A DNA stretch of 42,772 bases from an uncultured bacterium (GTDB lineage: Bacteria; Bacillota; Clostridia; Oscillospirales; Oscillospiraceae), in the NCBI GenBank assembly GCA_947643715.1, contig CANRXB010000021.1:1-42772 (forward strand), written 5' to 3'. Made by a program: the position numbers and the translations under genes. Below the pieces are notes generated by a model. It searched no databases and had not been told where the DNA came from. It was given only the letters and a program-made list of their open reading frames with translations. Of the stretch, positions 7,229-15,582 are shown piece after piece (within the stretch, counting starts at the first letter, position 1; the number at the start of each line of letters is the position of its first letter).

Positions 7229-7672
7229 ATGAAAAAGTTCTTCCAAGTGGTCATGGCGATCAAAGAAGGGGCCGCCATGAGCTATACTGCCTCGATGTGC
7301 TTGTATATGTTCTTCCTGTTCGTGTTCAAGCAGGAAGCTGCCTCTTTGTCCATGCTGTTCTCCCTGCTGCTGGTATGCGTGGCCGCAGGGACGCTGCAGG
7401 TGGCGGCGTTCACCGACCTGTTCATCAAGAAGCTGGCCTATGGATGGCGGCTGGTGGTGTTCGTCGTCCCGTTCTTCGCGGTGATCGCCGCCTTCGCCGT
7501 GGCGTTCCAATGGTTCCCTACGGAGAACGTCCAGGCATGGCTCAGTTTCGGCGTGATATTCATCATCATCTTCCTGGTGTTCACAGCGGGGATCGAGGTC
7601 TATTACCGGCTGTCCGGGAAGAAGTACGACCGATTGCTGGGACTGTACCATCGAAGGGGAGAGGAGGAGTGA
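7229..7672 (+). CDS. DUF3021-family membrane protein, partner of LytTR regulator
   Basis: Protein of 147 aa with four hydrophobic segments (about residues 17-37, 43-63, 72-94, 105-126) and a charged C-terminal tail (KKYDRLLGLYHRRGEEE). The AAGGGAG site is 8 nt before the ATG. DUF3021 proteins almost always follow a LytTR gene. Inferred role: a membrane anchor or inhibitor that holds the regulator until a membrane signal frees it. No known catalytic motif. Confidence 0.82.
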   Translation: MKKFFQVVMAIKEGAAMSYTASMCLYMFFLFVFKQEAASLSMLFSLLLVCVAAGTLQVAAFTDLFIKKLAYGWRLVVFVVPFFAVIAAFAVAFQWFPTENVQAWLSFGVIFIIIFLVFTAGIEVYYRLSGKKYDRLLGLYHRRGEEE

Positions 7673-7707
7673 GCCGATCTCGGCGCCCGTCCGCACCGGA
7701 GCATGGA

Positions 7708-7741
7708 CGATCCCGCACAGGGCCTGGCCCGTGCGGGATCG
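7708..7741. terminator. hairpin between convergent DUF3021 and trmO genes
   Basis: CGATCCCGCAC pairs with GTGCGGGATCG, with an inner GGGC/GCCC. It serves the two converging units; T-runs are weak on both sides. Confidence 0.55.
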
Positions 7742-7742
7742 T

Positions 7743-8414
7743 TCATGTCTTGATGATGCCGGTGACGGTGAGCGTCCCGTCCCGGACGGTGAAGCGGACC
7801 TCCGACCCGGCGAAGCCGAAGCCGTACACCCGGTCTGGATCCGCATGATAGGAAGGCCGGGGGTCCTGAGCCAGAACGCCCAACAGCGCCTCGCGGCGAT
7901 CCTCCGGCACCTGTGCCAGCAGCTCCGGCGGGATCTCTACCGCCAGCTCCTTTGCCGGAGCGGTGCCGGCGAACCCGCCCGACGCCTCGGGCCGGCAGTC
8001 GGTGTAAGGGACGTAGGGCTTGATATCGAAGATGGGGGTGCCGTCTACCAGATCCGCCCCAGACACATGGAGGATCGGGCCCTCCGGGGTGGAGAGGGCC
8101 ACTTGCTCCAGCTTCACGCAGGACAGCCCGATGGGGTTGGGCCGGAAAGGGGAGCGGGTGGCGAACACGCCCAGCCGCTTGTTCCCGCCCAGCCTTGGCG
8201 GGCGGACGGTGGGCGACCAGCTCCCCCGCCGGTTTTGGGAGAACTCCCACAGGAGCCACAGGTGGGAGAAGCCGTCGATGCCCCGCAGGGCCTCCGCGAT
8301 CCGGTAGTCGGGCTCGAACACGATGGAAGCGCGCAGCTCCTCCACCAGCCCAGCCTGCCGGGGCACGCCGAATTTGGAGGGGAAGTCTGAGCGGATATGT
8401 GCGATGGGCACCAC
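7743..8414 (-). CDS. trmO: tRNA (t6A37 N6)-methyltransferase TrmO (TsaA family)
   Basis: Protein of 223 aa. The TsaA/TrmO beta-barrel domain fills the first about 140 residues, with DGFSHLWLLWEF and the highly conserved RSPFRPNPIGLS segment. A C-terminal subdomain (SYHADPDRVYGFGFAG) matches the longer bacterial members. The enzyme uses SAM to methylate N6 of threonylcarbamoyladenosine in tRNA-Thr(GGU). The start is GTG GTG, one nt after the HD-domain gene's stop and with only a weak ribosome site, so translation probably depends on coupling. Confidence 0.9.
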   Translation of the reverse strand: MVPIAHIRSDFPSKFGVPRQAGLVEELRASIVFEPDYRIAEALRGIDGFSHLWLLWEFSQNRRGSWSPTVRPPRLGGNKRLGVFATRSPFRPNPIGLSCVKLEQVALSTPEGPILHVSGADLVDGTPIFDIKPYVPYTDCRPEASGGFAGTAPAKELAVEIPPELLAQVPEDRREALLGVLAQDPRPSYHADPDRVYGFGFAGSEVRFTVRDGTLTVTGIIKT

Positions 8415-8415
8415 G

Positions 8416-8973
8416 TCAGTCCACGTTGGCGCTGGCGCGCATGGCCAGGATGGTACGGCCGATCAGCTCGTCCAGCTCCCAGCCCAGCATGGCCGCGCCC
8501 TGCTCGATGACCTCCCGGGAGCAGCCCGCGGCGAACCGCTTGTCTTTATACTTTTTCTTCACCGACTTGAGCTCCAGGTCGTCCACGCTTTTGGAGGGCC
8601 TCATCACCGCTACGGCGCCGATGAGGCCGGTGAGCTCGTCCACGGCGAACAGGACCTTTTCCATCTGGTGCTCGGGCTTTATCTCGACGGTGAGGCCATA
8701 GCCGTGGCTGGCGGTGGCACGGACGATGGACTCGTCCACGCCCCGCTCCCGCAGGAGCTCCTGGCTCTTGACGCAGTGCTCGTCGGGCCACCGCTCGAAA
8801 TCCAGGTCGTGGAGGATGCCCACCACCTCCCAAAAGTCGGCCTGCTCACCGTGGCCCAGTTCTTGGGCGAACCAGCGCATCACGTCGCCCACCACGCGGG
8901 CGTGCCTGCGGTGGAACTCCCCCTCGTTGTATCCGCATAAAAGCTCCCATGCCTGTTCTGGGGTAGGGACCAT
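8416..8973 (-). CDS. HD-domain hydrolase-like protein
   Basis: Protein of 185 aa. An HD metal-site pattern is visible: H24, then HD at residues 55-56 (GILHDLDFE), then a later His (TASHGYG) and Asp (VDELTGLIGA). The GAAAGGAG site is 9 nt before ATG 8973. Substrate unknown: the wider family contains nucleotide and cyclic-nucleotide phosphohydrolases. It is the first gene of a two-gene unit with trmO, behind the promoter at 9175-9203 and a leader of about 195 nt. Confidence 0.8.
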   Translation of the reverse strand: MVPTPEQAWELLCGYNEGEFHRRHARVVGDVMRWFAQELGHGEQADFWEVVGILHDLDFERWPDEHCVKSQELLRERGVDESIVRATASHGYGLTVEIKPEHQMEKVLFAVDELTGLIGAVAVMRPSKSVDDLELKSVKKKYKDKRFAAGCSREVIEQGAAMLGWELDELIGRTILAMRASANVD

Positions 8974-9174
8974 GTCGAACAGCTCCTTTCAAAAGAAGAT
9001 CGATATGGGGGCCCGCCGAAAGACGGGATCGCCCGGTGGACTGGGATGCGCCGAAGGGACGACGATCCGCAAGATCTCTCGCGTCCGTTTTATATGGATG
9101 GCGCGCCGACGAAGGTCGCGCTATCATCGCATATCCTTTCATGCAGGCCCCGCTGCTTGGGCCGATACGAGCAA

Positions 9175-9203
9175 AGTATACCATCATCCCCGGCGGCTTT
9201 CAA
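9175..9203 (-). promoter_or_regulatory. sigma-A promoter of HD-trmO unit
   Basis: Minus strand TTGAAA, 17-nt spacer, TATACT. The leader to the HD gene (about 8974-9168) is long for a simple operon, but no known riboswitch was recognised in it. The rest of the gap to 9318 holds no gene that can be supported. Confidence 0.72.
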
Positions 9204-9318
9204 CCCTCATTTGCCGTGACGGACGGGTAGCCCGGCGGCGGCGGGCTGTCCTGCGAAGAGCGTCCGGTGGCCGCGGACAGCACCGCCGCTTTCGCTGCCG
9301 AAGGCAGGGATTTCCCTG

Positions 9319-9347
9319 TTGACTTTCCCGGATGGAACCAGTACAAT
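9319..9347 (+). promoter_or_regulatory. sigma-A promoter of the cysteine desulfurase gene
   Basis: TTGACT, 17-nt spacer, TACAAT. The start near 9354 excludes the upstream in-frame ATG at 9332. Confidence 0.8.
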
Positions 9348-9382
9348 ACAAGGACCATCTGGGTATGAAGGAGGAGAGGGAC

Positions 9383-10528
9383 GTGGATCGAGACCATCCG
9401 ATCTATTTCGATCATGCCGCTACCGCCCCTGTGTGCCGGGAGGCCATAGAGGCCATGGCGGACGCTCTGCGCCGGTTCGGCAACCCCTCCTCCCGGTATG
9501 GGTACGCTAGGGAGGCCGCCCGCCGGGTGGAGGAGGACAGGGCGGCCGTCGCTCAGGCCGTCGGCTGCACCCCAGACGAGCTCTATTTCACCTCCTGCGG
9601 CACCGAGAGCGATAATTGGGCCCTTCGCCGGGGCGTGGAGCTGGGCCGGAGGAAGGGGAAGCATATCGTCACCACTGCTGTGGAGCACGCCGCCGTGCTG
9701 GAGACGTGCAGGGACCTGGAGCGGCAGGGATATGAGGTCACGTACCTGAGACCGGACAGGGCGGGCCGGATCGGCGTGGAGCAGCTCGCCGCCGCCCTGC
9801 GCCCGGACACCGTTCTGGTGTCCATGATGCTGGTGAACAACGAGACGGGGACCATGCTCCCGGTGGAGCGATGCGTCAGGGCGGTGAAGGCGTTCGACCC
9901 GGGCATCCTGTTCCACTGCGACGGGGTGCAGGGATTCCTGAAAACGCCGGTGCCGTTGGCCCGCCTGGGGGCGGACCTGGTCGCCGTCAGTGGCCACAAG
10001 GTGGGCGCGCCCAAAGGGATCGGGGCGCTGTACATCAAAAAAGGCGTGCGCCTGCGCCCCCTGCTCACCGGGGGAGGCCAGGAGGGGGGGCTGCGCTCCG
10101 GCACCGAGGCCACGGCCCAGATCGCCGCGTTCGCCGCCGCCGTCCGGGCGGTACAGGCGGACGGGGACCGCCTGGAGCGCACCGCCGCTATCAAAGAGTA
10201 TACCCTGGCGAAGCTGGAGCAGACGCTGCCTGAGCTGGAGATCGTCTCCGCCGGGGACGCGCCCCACATCTGCGCCGTCTCCCTCCCCGGCTACAAGAGC
10301 GAGGTGGTGGTCCGGGTGCTGGGCGACCGGGGCGTATGCGTCTCCTCCGGCTCCGCCTGCCATAAGGGGAAGCCCAGCCATGTGTTCGCCGCCATGGGCC
10401 TGCCCAAGCCCTGGCTGGACGGGATGCTGAGGCTGTCCTTTTCCCCCGCCTCCACCCGGGAGGAGGCGGACGCGCTGGTCCGCGCCCTCAAGGACGCGGC
10501 GGAGAGCTTGTTCACCGCCCTGTCGTGA
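9383..10528 (+). CDS. cysteine desulfurase (NifS/IscS family)
   Basis: Protein of 381 aa starting at GTG 9383, which has AAGGAGGAG 6 nt upstream. It is a PLP-dependent class V aminotransferase fold: YFDHAATAP at the N-terminus, SGHKVGAPKG with the PLP-binding lysine, and the loop SSGSACHKGK carrying the catalytic Cys. It removes sulfur from cysteine for Fe-S clusters or thio-modified tRNA. No iscU, nifU or mnmA lies beside it, and no IscR gene, so its partner is unclear. The short Cys loop fits group II-like NifS relatives, though a housekeeping role cannot be excluded. Confidence 0.88.
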   Translation: MDRDHPIYFDHAATAPVCREAIEAMADALRRFGNPSSRYGYAREAARRVEEDRAAVAQAVGCTPDELYFTSCGTESDNWALRRGVELGRRKGKHIVTTAVEHAAVLETCRDLERQGYEVTYLRPDRAGRIGVEQLAAALRPDTVLVSMMLVNNETGTMLPVERCVRAVKAFDPGILFHCDGVQGFLKTPVPLARLGADLVAVSGHKVGAPKGIGALYIKKGVRLRPLLTGGGQEGGLRSGTEATAQIAAFAAAVRAVQADGDRLERTAAIKEYTLAKLEQTLPELEIVSAGDAPHICAVSLPGYKSEVVVRVLGDRGVCVSSGSACHKGKPSHVFAAMGLPKPWLDGMLRLSFSPASTREEADALVRALKDAAESLFTALS

Positions 10529-10630
10529 CAGGCTCTGCCCGAATGGCCCGGCGGACGATGGACACGGCGTCTCGGACCTGTCACGGCAGACCGATCGCCG
10601 ATCATGAAAACGAAGGAGCATCCGATCGAA

Positions 10631-12013
10631 ATGTTCAAGCTGTTCCGGCGGGAGCGCGGTTTTTATCGAAAGCTGCTGACTCTGGCCCTGCCTATCCTGT
10701 TCCAAAACCTGATCACCAACTCCCTGGGCCTCGTGGACACGTTCATGGTGGGCACCATGGGGGAGGGGCCTCTGGCCGGGGTCACCCTGGCCAACATCCC
10801 CGTGTTCGTGGTGCAGCTCATGATGTTCGGTATCCAGAGCGGTTCCTCCGTCCTCATCAGCCAGTATCGGGGCAAGGGGGACACGCAGGCGATCTGCCGG
10901 GTGATGGGCATCGGCATGTACGCCGCGGGCGCCATCGGGCTCGTTTTCGCCCTCATCATGGGGCTGTTCCCTGCGCAGTTCATGAGCCTGTTCGGCAGCG
11001 ACGCGCAGGTCATCGCCACCGCCGCCCGGTATGCCCGGATCGTAGGGTGGTCCTACTTCTTCGACAGCTTCGTGCAGGTGTACATCGGCGTCCACCGGGC
11101 CATGGGGGACCCCAAACGCGGGCTATACATCCTGGGCGCTTCCATGGCCAGCAACACCTTCCTCAACTGGTTGTTCATCTTCGGCAACCTGGGCGCGCCC
11201 AGGCTGGGGGTGGAGGGCGCGGCCCTGGCCACCCTGTTGGCCCGGGTGCTGTCCTGCTCCATCGCCATCGGCTGGGCCGTGCTGGACAAGCGCTTCCGCC
11301 TGGACCCCGCCCTGTTGTTCCGTCCCGGCAGGGAGATGACCCGGCGCTTCGTCCGCTTCGCCACCCCGGTGATGTGCAACGAGACCTTCTGGGGGCTGGG
11401 CTCGTCCCTGTTCCCCACCATCATGGGCCATATGGACGGCTCTCAGGAGATCCTGGCCGCCTACGCCATCGCGGGGAACATCACCAATCTGTGCACGGTG
11501 GGAGTGTTCGCCATCGCGGGCACCGCCGCCATCCTGGTGGGGCAGGAGATCGGCTCGGGCAGAGCGGACCGGGTGTGGTCTCTGGGGGCGCTGCTCAACG
11601 CCCTGGCCTTCCTGTTCGGACTGGGGGCGGGCGCGGTGTTCCTGGCGCTGCTCCACTGGGTCATCGCCCCGGTGCTCTACCCCCTGTTCGATCTGTCCGC
11701 TTCGGCGGGGGACATCTGTACGCTGATGCTCACCATGGTGTTCCTGATGATGCCGCTTCGCTCCATGGAGTGTACCAACATCGTGGGAGTGCTCCGGGGA
11801 GGAGGCGACGTGCGGATGGCCACCCTCATCGATCTGACCCCTCTGTGGGTGGTCGCCCTGCCCATCGCCGCCCTGTCGGGGCTGGTGTTCCAGGCGGGCA
11901 TCTTCTGGGTGTACCTGGGCATGATGAGCGAGAACGTGGTGAAGAGCGTGCTGGGCCTGTGGCGGTTCAACAGCGGACGCTGGATCCGTGACGTCACCGT
12001 CCCGAATATCTGA
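10631..12013 (+). CDS. MATE-family multidrug/Na+ antiporter
   Basis: About 460 aa, twelve hydrophobic segments, with the MATE features ALPILFQNLITNSLGLVDTFMVG at the N-terminus and matching second-half repeat (FATPVMCNETFWGLG). The start is ambiguous: ATG 10631 has AAGGAG 12 nt upstream, while ATG 10604 has no ribosome site. It sits 102 nt after the cysteine desulfurase gene and may share its promoter. Inferred to export cationic compounds across the inner membrane; the substrate is unknown. Confidence 0.88.
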   Translation: MFKLFRRERGFYRKLLTLALPILFQNLITNSLGLVDTFMVGTMGEGPLAGVTLANIPVFVVQLMMFGIQSGSSVLISQYRGKGDTQAICRVMGIGMYAAGAIGLVFALIMGLFPAQFMSLFGSDAQVIATAARYARIVGWSYFFDSFVQVYIGVHRAMGDPKRGLYILGASMASNTFLNWLFIFGNLGAPRLGVEGAALATLLARVLSCSIAIGWAVLDKRFRLDPALLFRPGREMTRRFVRFATPVMCNETFWGLGSSLFPTIMGHMDGSQEILAAYAIAGNITNLCTVGVFAIAGTAAILVGQEIGSGRADRVWSLGALLNALAFLFGLGAGAVFLALLHWVIAPVLYPLFDLSASAGDICTLMLTMVFLMMPLRSMECTNIVGVLRGGGDVRMATLIDLTPLWVVALPIAALSGLVFQAGIFWVYLGMMSENVVKSVLGLWRFNSGRWIRDVTVPNI

Positions 12014-12057
12014 CCTGGTCCGAGGATCCGTTTGGGCCGTCCTCGCGCAGATAGATG

Positions 12058-12101
12058 AAAAAAGGATCGGCGCCCCATGACGGGGCGTCGATCCTTCTTT
12101 T
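12058..12101. terminator. bidirectional terminator between MATE and flippase-like genes
   Basis: A 13-bp stem (GGATCGGCGCCCC with GGGGCGTCGATCC, one G-U) with A-run upstream and TTCTTTT downstream. It serves both converging genes. Confidence 0.88.
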
Positions 12102-12112
12102 CGTTCTCGCGC

Positions 12113-13201
12113 TCAGCCCGCCCGTTCCATGGGCGCGGGCTTGGCGGGCTGCGTGGCCTGCTCCTCCGGCTGGGGGCTTGCCAGGGTGCGGCGGCGCAGC
12201 GCCCGGCCGGCCAGCAGGACGGCCCCGGTCGCGGCGAGCACCAGGTAGCAGTTCAGCGTCCGCGTGAGGATCATGGCCGGGGCTACCAGCGCCTCGCCGT
12301 AGATGAGCAGGAAGCCGCGCAGGAACACGTTCTCCGCCGCTCCGGCGGAACCGGGCAGCGGCAGATAGCCCACGGCGATGGAGCACAGGGCCTGGAGGGC
12401 CAGGATCTCGCCCAGGCCGAAGCCGGACAGCCCGAAGGCGCGGTAGACCACATAGGGCATGGCGTAGGAGAACGCCAACTGCGCCATGCTCAGCCCCACC
12501 ACCTGGAGCAGCAGGACGGGGGCCCGGCGGATGAGCTGCGCCCCGCGGCGGTATTCCTGGAGGTGTTCGTCCGCCTTTTCCTCCAGGCCGGCCCTGTCCA
12601 GCTTGGGCCAGACCCGCGCCGCCAGGGCGATGCAGCCGTGGAGCAGCCGCCGGGCGGGCCCGGGCAAGAACAGGAAGAGGAACATGGCCACGTCCAGCAG
12701 GGCGAAAACGGCCAGCCCTAGGCCCAGCAGCAGCCCGACCTGTCCCCCCAGCCGCTCGGTGAGCCCGCCGGCGGTGAACAGGGCGAACACGCCCCAGATC
12801 ATGGCCCCGGTGTTGTAGCCGATCGTGACCAGCAGCATGTCCAGCGCGCCCGAAGCGGCGGGGACGCCGTCCCGGCTCATGGCGCACACCTGGGCGGGCT
12901 GCCCTCCGGTGGCGGAAGGGGTGATGGTGCTGAAGAAAAAGCCGACGCTGGAATAGTAAGCGCACTTGCGGAACGGCTGGGGACAGCCCAGGGCGCGCAG
13001 GATGGAGTGGGTGGCCTTGGCCTCGCAGCAGATGAACAGCGCCATCATGGGGAGGCCCAGCAGCAGCACGCGCCAGTCGGCGCTGAGCAGGGCGGCGGCG
13101 AGCTGGCCGGGGGTCTGTTCCTGGAATATGGTGTACACCGTCCAGGCCAGCAGGGCCAGTACAGCGCCCACACACACGACGTTCTTCACCTGCTTTTTCA
13201 T
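12113..13201 (-). CDS. flippase-like membrane protein (LPG synthase TM / UPF0104 family)
   Basis: Protein of 362 aa with about seven to eight membrane segments. It carries the family motifs TPSATGGQPAQ (about residue 95) and LPLPGSAGAAE (about residue 300), found in the membrane half of MprF and in AglD-like proteins. There is no soluble aminoacyl-transferase domain. ATG 13201 overlaps the upstream glycosyltransferase stop (ATGA); a GTG two codons earlier is the alternative. Pairing with a diacylglycerol-type glycosyltransferase suggests a role in moving or handling the glycolipid product across the membrane; this is inference. Confidence 0.82.
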   Translation of the reverse strand: MKKQVKNVVCVGAVLALLAWTVYTIFQEQTPGQLAAALLSADWRVLLLGLPMMALFICCEAKATHSILRALGCPQPFRKCAYYSSVGFFFSTITPSATGGQPAQVCAMSRDGVPAASGALDMLLVTIGYNTGAMIWGVFALFTAGGLTERLGGQVGLLLGLGLAVFALLDVAMFLFLFLPGPARRLLHGCIALAARVWPKLDRAGLEEKADEHLQEYRRGAQLIRRAPVLLLQVVGLSMAQLAFSYAMPYVVYRAFGLSGFGLGEILALQALCSIAVGYLPLPGSAGAAENVFLRGFLLIYGEALVAPAMILTRTLNCYLVLAATGAVLLAGRALRRRTLASPQPEEQATQPAKPAPMERAG

Positions 13202-14271
13202 GCGCACACCCTTCCTTCCTCCGCCAGCGCCCGCACCACGGCGCAGGCCGCGGTATGGCTCAGCGTGGCGGCCATGTCGTCCATGGAACGCTCCATGGCG
13301 GACAGGGCCTCGTCGTCATAGATGGTGTCCCGGATCGCGGCCAGGCAGGCGCTCTCCTCCTTGGCGGCGATGCGGGCCATGCCCCGGCGGACCAGGAAGC
13401 CGGCGTTCTCCTGCTCCTGCTTCAAGAACGGCTGCCAGGCCAGGATGGGCAGGCGGGCCGCGATGGCCTCGAAGCAGGTGATGCCGCCGGGCTTGGACAG
13501 CATGAGATGGGCCCGGGCCATGTACCGCTCCACCTCGTTGGTGAAGGGCACCGCCTCGATGTTCTCATACCTTCCGTCCAGGCGCTGGAACAGCTTCTCG
13601 TTCTTTCCGGTGAGGATGACGGTGTGGACCCCGGGCAGGGCGTCCAGCTCCTGATAGAAGCTGTCCCGCCGGGGCATGAGGCCAAGGCCGCCGCCCATGA
13701 TGAGCAGCTCGCGGCGGCGGGACCGGTCCCGGCGAGCGGGCCGGAACCGGTCGCTCACCGGGATGCCGGACACCACGATGGCGTCCGGGTCCACGCCCTT
13801 GGCGATGAGCCCCTGCCGGACAGCTTCCTCCGCCACCAGGTAACAGTCGGTGCCGGGGTGGATCCACTCACTGTGGCAGGTCACGTCGGTGACGCAGGTG
13901 ACCAGGGGGATGTCGGACGGCCCCTCTTCCTTGTACCGGGCCATGGCTGCGGAGCAGATCGGGTGGGTGGAGATCACCACGTCCGGCTCATACTCGTCCA
14001 GCAGGTCGTCCAGGCCGTCGATCAGGTCGTCCCCGCGGCCCTCTCCGGCGTTGTTGGCGGTGAGGTCGTGATACAGGTTGTAGAACACCCCGCCGTAGGT
14101 CACCAGCAGGTTGAAACCCCAGTACATGGCGGCGGCTCGCTCGGGCATGGCATATTCGAACAGGTCTATGATATCGGCGTGATGGCCGTCCTGCGTCAAC
14201 TGCTCCTGGAGCGCCCGGGCGGCGGACAGATGGCCCATGCCGAATTTTCCTGTCAAGATCGTGATGTTCAT
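13198..14271 (-). CDS. MGDG synthase-like / processive diacylglycerol glycosyltransferase
   Basis: Protein of 357 aa, GT28 fold. The N-terminal acceptor domain begins ITILTGKFGMGHLSAARAL, typical of MGDG synthase and UgtP relatives. The C-terminal nucleotide-sugar domain includes LMLSKPGGITCFEAIAARLP (about residues 255-275). It likely transfers glucose or galactose from a UDP-sugar to diacylglycerol at the cytoplasmic membrane face. Ribosome site GAGGAGGG; promoter TTGAAA-N16-TATAAT just upstream. First gene of a two-gene operon with the flippase-like gene. Confidence 0.87.
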   Translation of the reverse strand: MNITILTGKFGMGHLSAARALQEQLTQDGHHADIIDLFEYAMPERAAAMYWGFNLLVTYGGVFYNLYHDLTANNAGEGRGDDLIDGLDDLLDEYEPDVVISTHPICSAAMARYKEEGPSDIPLVTCVTDVTCHSEWIHPGTDCYLVAEEAVRQGLIAKGVDPDAIVVSGIPVSDRFRPARRDRSRRRELLIMGGGLGLMPRRDSFYQELDALPGVHTVILTGKNEKLFQRLDGRYENIEAVPFTNEVERYMARAHLMLSKPGGITCFEAIAARLPILAWQPFLKQEQENAGFLVRRGMARIAAKEESACLAAIRDTIYDDEALSAMERSMDDMAATLSHTAACAVVRALAEEGRVCA

Positions 14272-14372
14272 GAAGTGCCCTCCTCAAATCAGCAAATGCG
14301 GTCTGCCGTTTTGACGGTCCCCATCAGCGTATGTTCGGGACGTAGTATGGTCCATCCCGTGGAACTGTCCTG

Positions 14373-14400
14373 ATTATAGAGGACAAATCTTCAGTTTCAA
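14373..14400 (-). promoter_or_regulatory. sigma-A promoter of the glycosyltransferase operon
   Basis: Minus strand TTGAAA, 16-nt spacer, perfect TATAAT. The leader of about 95 nt has no clear structure. Confidence 0.8.
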
Positions 14401-14565
14401 GGGAGATACTCCTTAGATTTTGGTGGGGTTTCCATTAAAATTTCCTTAAGAGGGAACGGCCGGAGGGGGCGGGGCCTATCGGGCGCGCTGCCTCCGCCTT
14501 GCATCCGCCCGTACAATTCCCCATATGTTTTTGGTGGCGGGCGGAGCGAGGAAAGGAAGTGGAGC

Positions 14566-15192
14566 ATGTTCATTTTATGCGCGGACAAGAACGAGTTGGC
14601 GGTGCGCCAGCGGGAACCCGTCACCAGCGGATCGGTGAACGCGTATCAGGTGCGTTTCGAGTTCTCCTTGGAATGGGAAGGGCTGAAACGCACGGCGGTG
14701 TTCAAGGCGGGCACTGAGATCCGCTCCATCCTGCTGGACGAGAGCGGCGTGTGCGTCATCCCGTGGGAGGTGCTGACCGTCCCGGACAGGCGGCTGATGG
14801 CCGGCGTGTGCGGCGCCCGGGACGGAGAGCTGGTCCTGCCCACGATCTGGGCCGGCCTGGGGACGATCTTGGAAGGCGTGACCACCGGAGAGGAGCACAG
14901 GCCGCCTACGCCGGAGCTGTGGGAGCAGGAGATGGAGGGGAAAGGCGACGGGCTGGGCTACACGCAGGCGGGAGAGCTGGGGCTGTATGCCGGGAAGAGG
15001 CTGCTGTCCAGCGTCCCCGTGATGGCCGGCACGGGGGAGGGCGGTGCGACCGACCACCGTATGCTGAGCCACCGGGACGCGGAGGAGCAGCACCCGATCT
15101 CGTCCATCACCGGTCTGGCGGACGAGCTGGGGCGCATCCCTGAGCCCGTGGAACCACTGACGAACGAAGATTTGGAGGAGATCTTGAGATGA
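14566..15192 (+). CDS. phage baseplate/tail protein (BppU-like N-terminus), first gene of tail cassette
   Basis: Protein of 208 aa. The start (MFILCADKNELAVRQREPVTSG) and the following beta-rich 90 residues, with EFSLEWEGLKRTAVF and a stretch about a value being defined by SGVCVIPWEVL, match the N-terminal domain of prophage baseplate proteins in Clostridia. The C-terminus has LSHRDAEEQHPISSITGLA, a repeat-type motif common where such proteins meet the fibre. No membrane segment. ATG overlaps the next gene (ATGA). AAGGAAG site upstream; the promoter is unclear, with a candidate TAAAAT -10 near 14436. The 165 nt gap before it holds no other gene. Confidence 0.65.
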   Translation: MFILCADKNELAVRQREPVTSGSVNAYQVRFEFSLEWEGLKRTAVFKAGTEIRSILLDESGVCVIPWEVLTVPDRRLMAGVCGARDGELVLPTIWAGLGTILEGVTTGEEHRPPTPELWEQEMEGKGDGLGYTQAGELGLYAGKRLLSSVPVMAGTGEGGATDHRMLSHRDAEEQHPISSITGLADELGRIPEPVEPLTNEDLEEILR

Positions 15193-15539
15193 GCAAGTAT
15201 CTGGACAACAACGGCATGTTATACCTGTGGGGCAAGGTAAAATCGTATGTGCTGGAGCACAGGGACGGCGGCACGGCGGACAGCGTCGCCTGGGAGAACA
15301 TCACCGGGAAGCCGGACGTGGCGCTCCGGAGCGATTTGAGCAGCGTCTACCGCTACAAGGGCAGCGTGTCCAACTACGCCTCCCTGCCCTCCGATACCGC
15401 CGAGGCGGGAGATGTGTGGAACGTGGAGGCGACCGGGATGAACTACGCCTGGACCGGGAAGGGCTGGGACGCGCTGGGCGAGGCGTTCGCCATCGAGAGC
15501 ATCACCAACGCGGAGATCGATACCATCACGGCCGGATGA
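15189..15539 (+). CDS. short phage tail-fibre protein with YLD-YLWG docking motif
   Basis: Protein of 116 aa. The N-terminus MSKYLDNNGMLYLWGKVKS is the standard start of small tail fibres in Firmicutes prophages. The middle (YRYKGSVSNYASLPSD, AGDVWNVEATGMNYAWTGKGWDALG) matches a domain often placed in fibres just after the docking part. It is translationally coupled to the gene upstream. It shares the YLD-x-x-G-x-x-YLWG motif with the isolated gene at 38-979. Confidence 0.72.
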   Translation: MSKYLDNNGMLYLWGKVKSYVLEHRDGGTADSVAWENITGKPDVALRSDLSSVYRYKGSVSNYASLPSDTAEAGDVWNVEATGMNYAWTGKGWDALGEAFAIESITNAEIDTITAG

Positions 15540-15582
15540 AGCAACGGCATCAAGACAGGCGGAAGCGGCGCAGGAGCAAAGG

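Noticed and set aside
8974-9168. Riboswitch in the HD-trmO leader
   Set aside because: The leader is long, but no known core was recognised and no clear terminator/antiterminator pair is seen.
9200-11095. Very long minus-strand frame opposite the cysteine desulfurase and MATE genes
   Set aside because: GC-rich antisense shadow: His/Gly/Arg/Pro-heavy composition and no motif, opposite two clear genes.
14397-14624. 75-codon minus-strand frame before the tail cassette
   Set aside because: Overlaps the glycosyltransferase promoter and the start of the first tail gene; no ribosome site that fits and no family.
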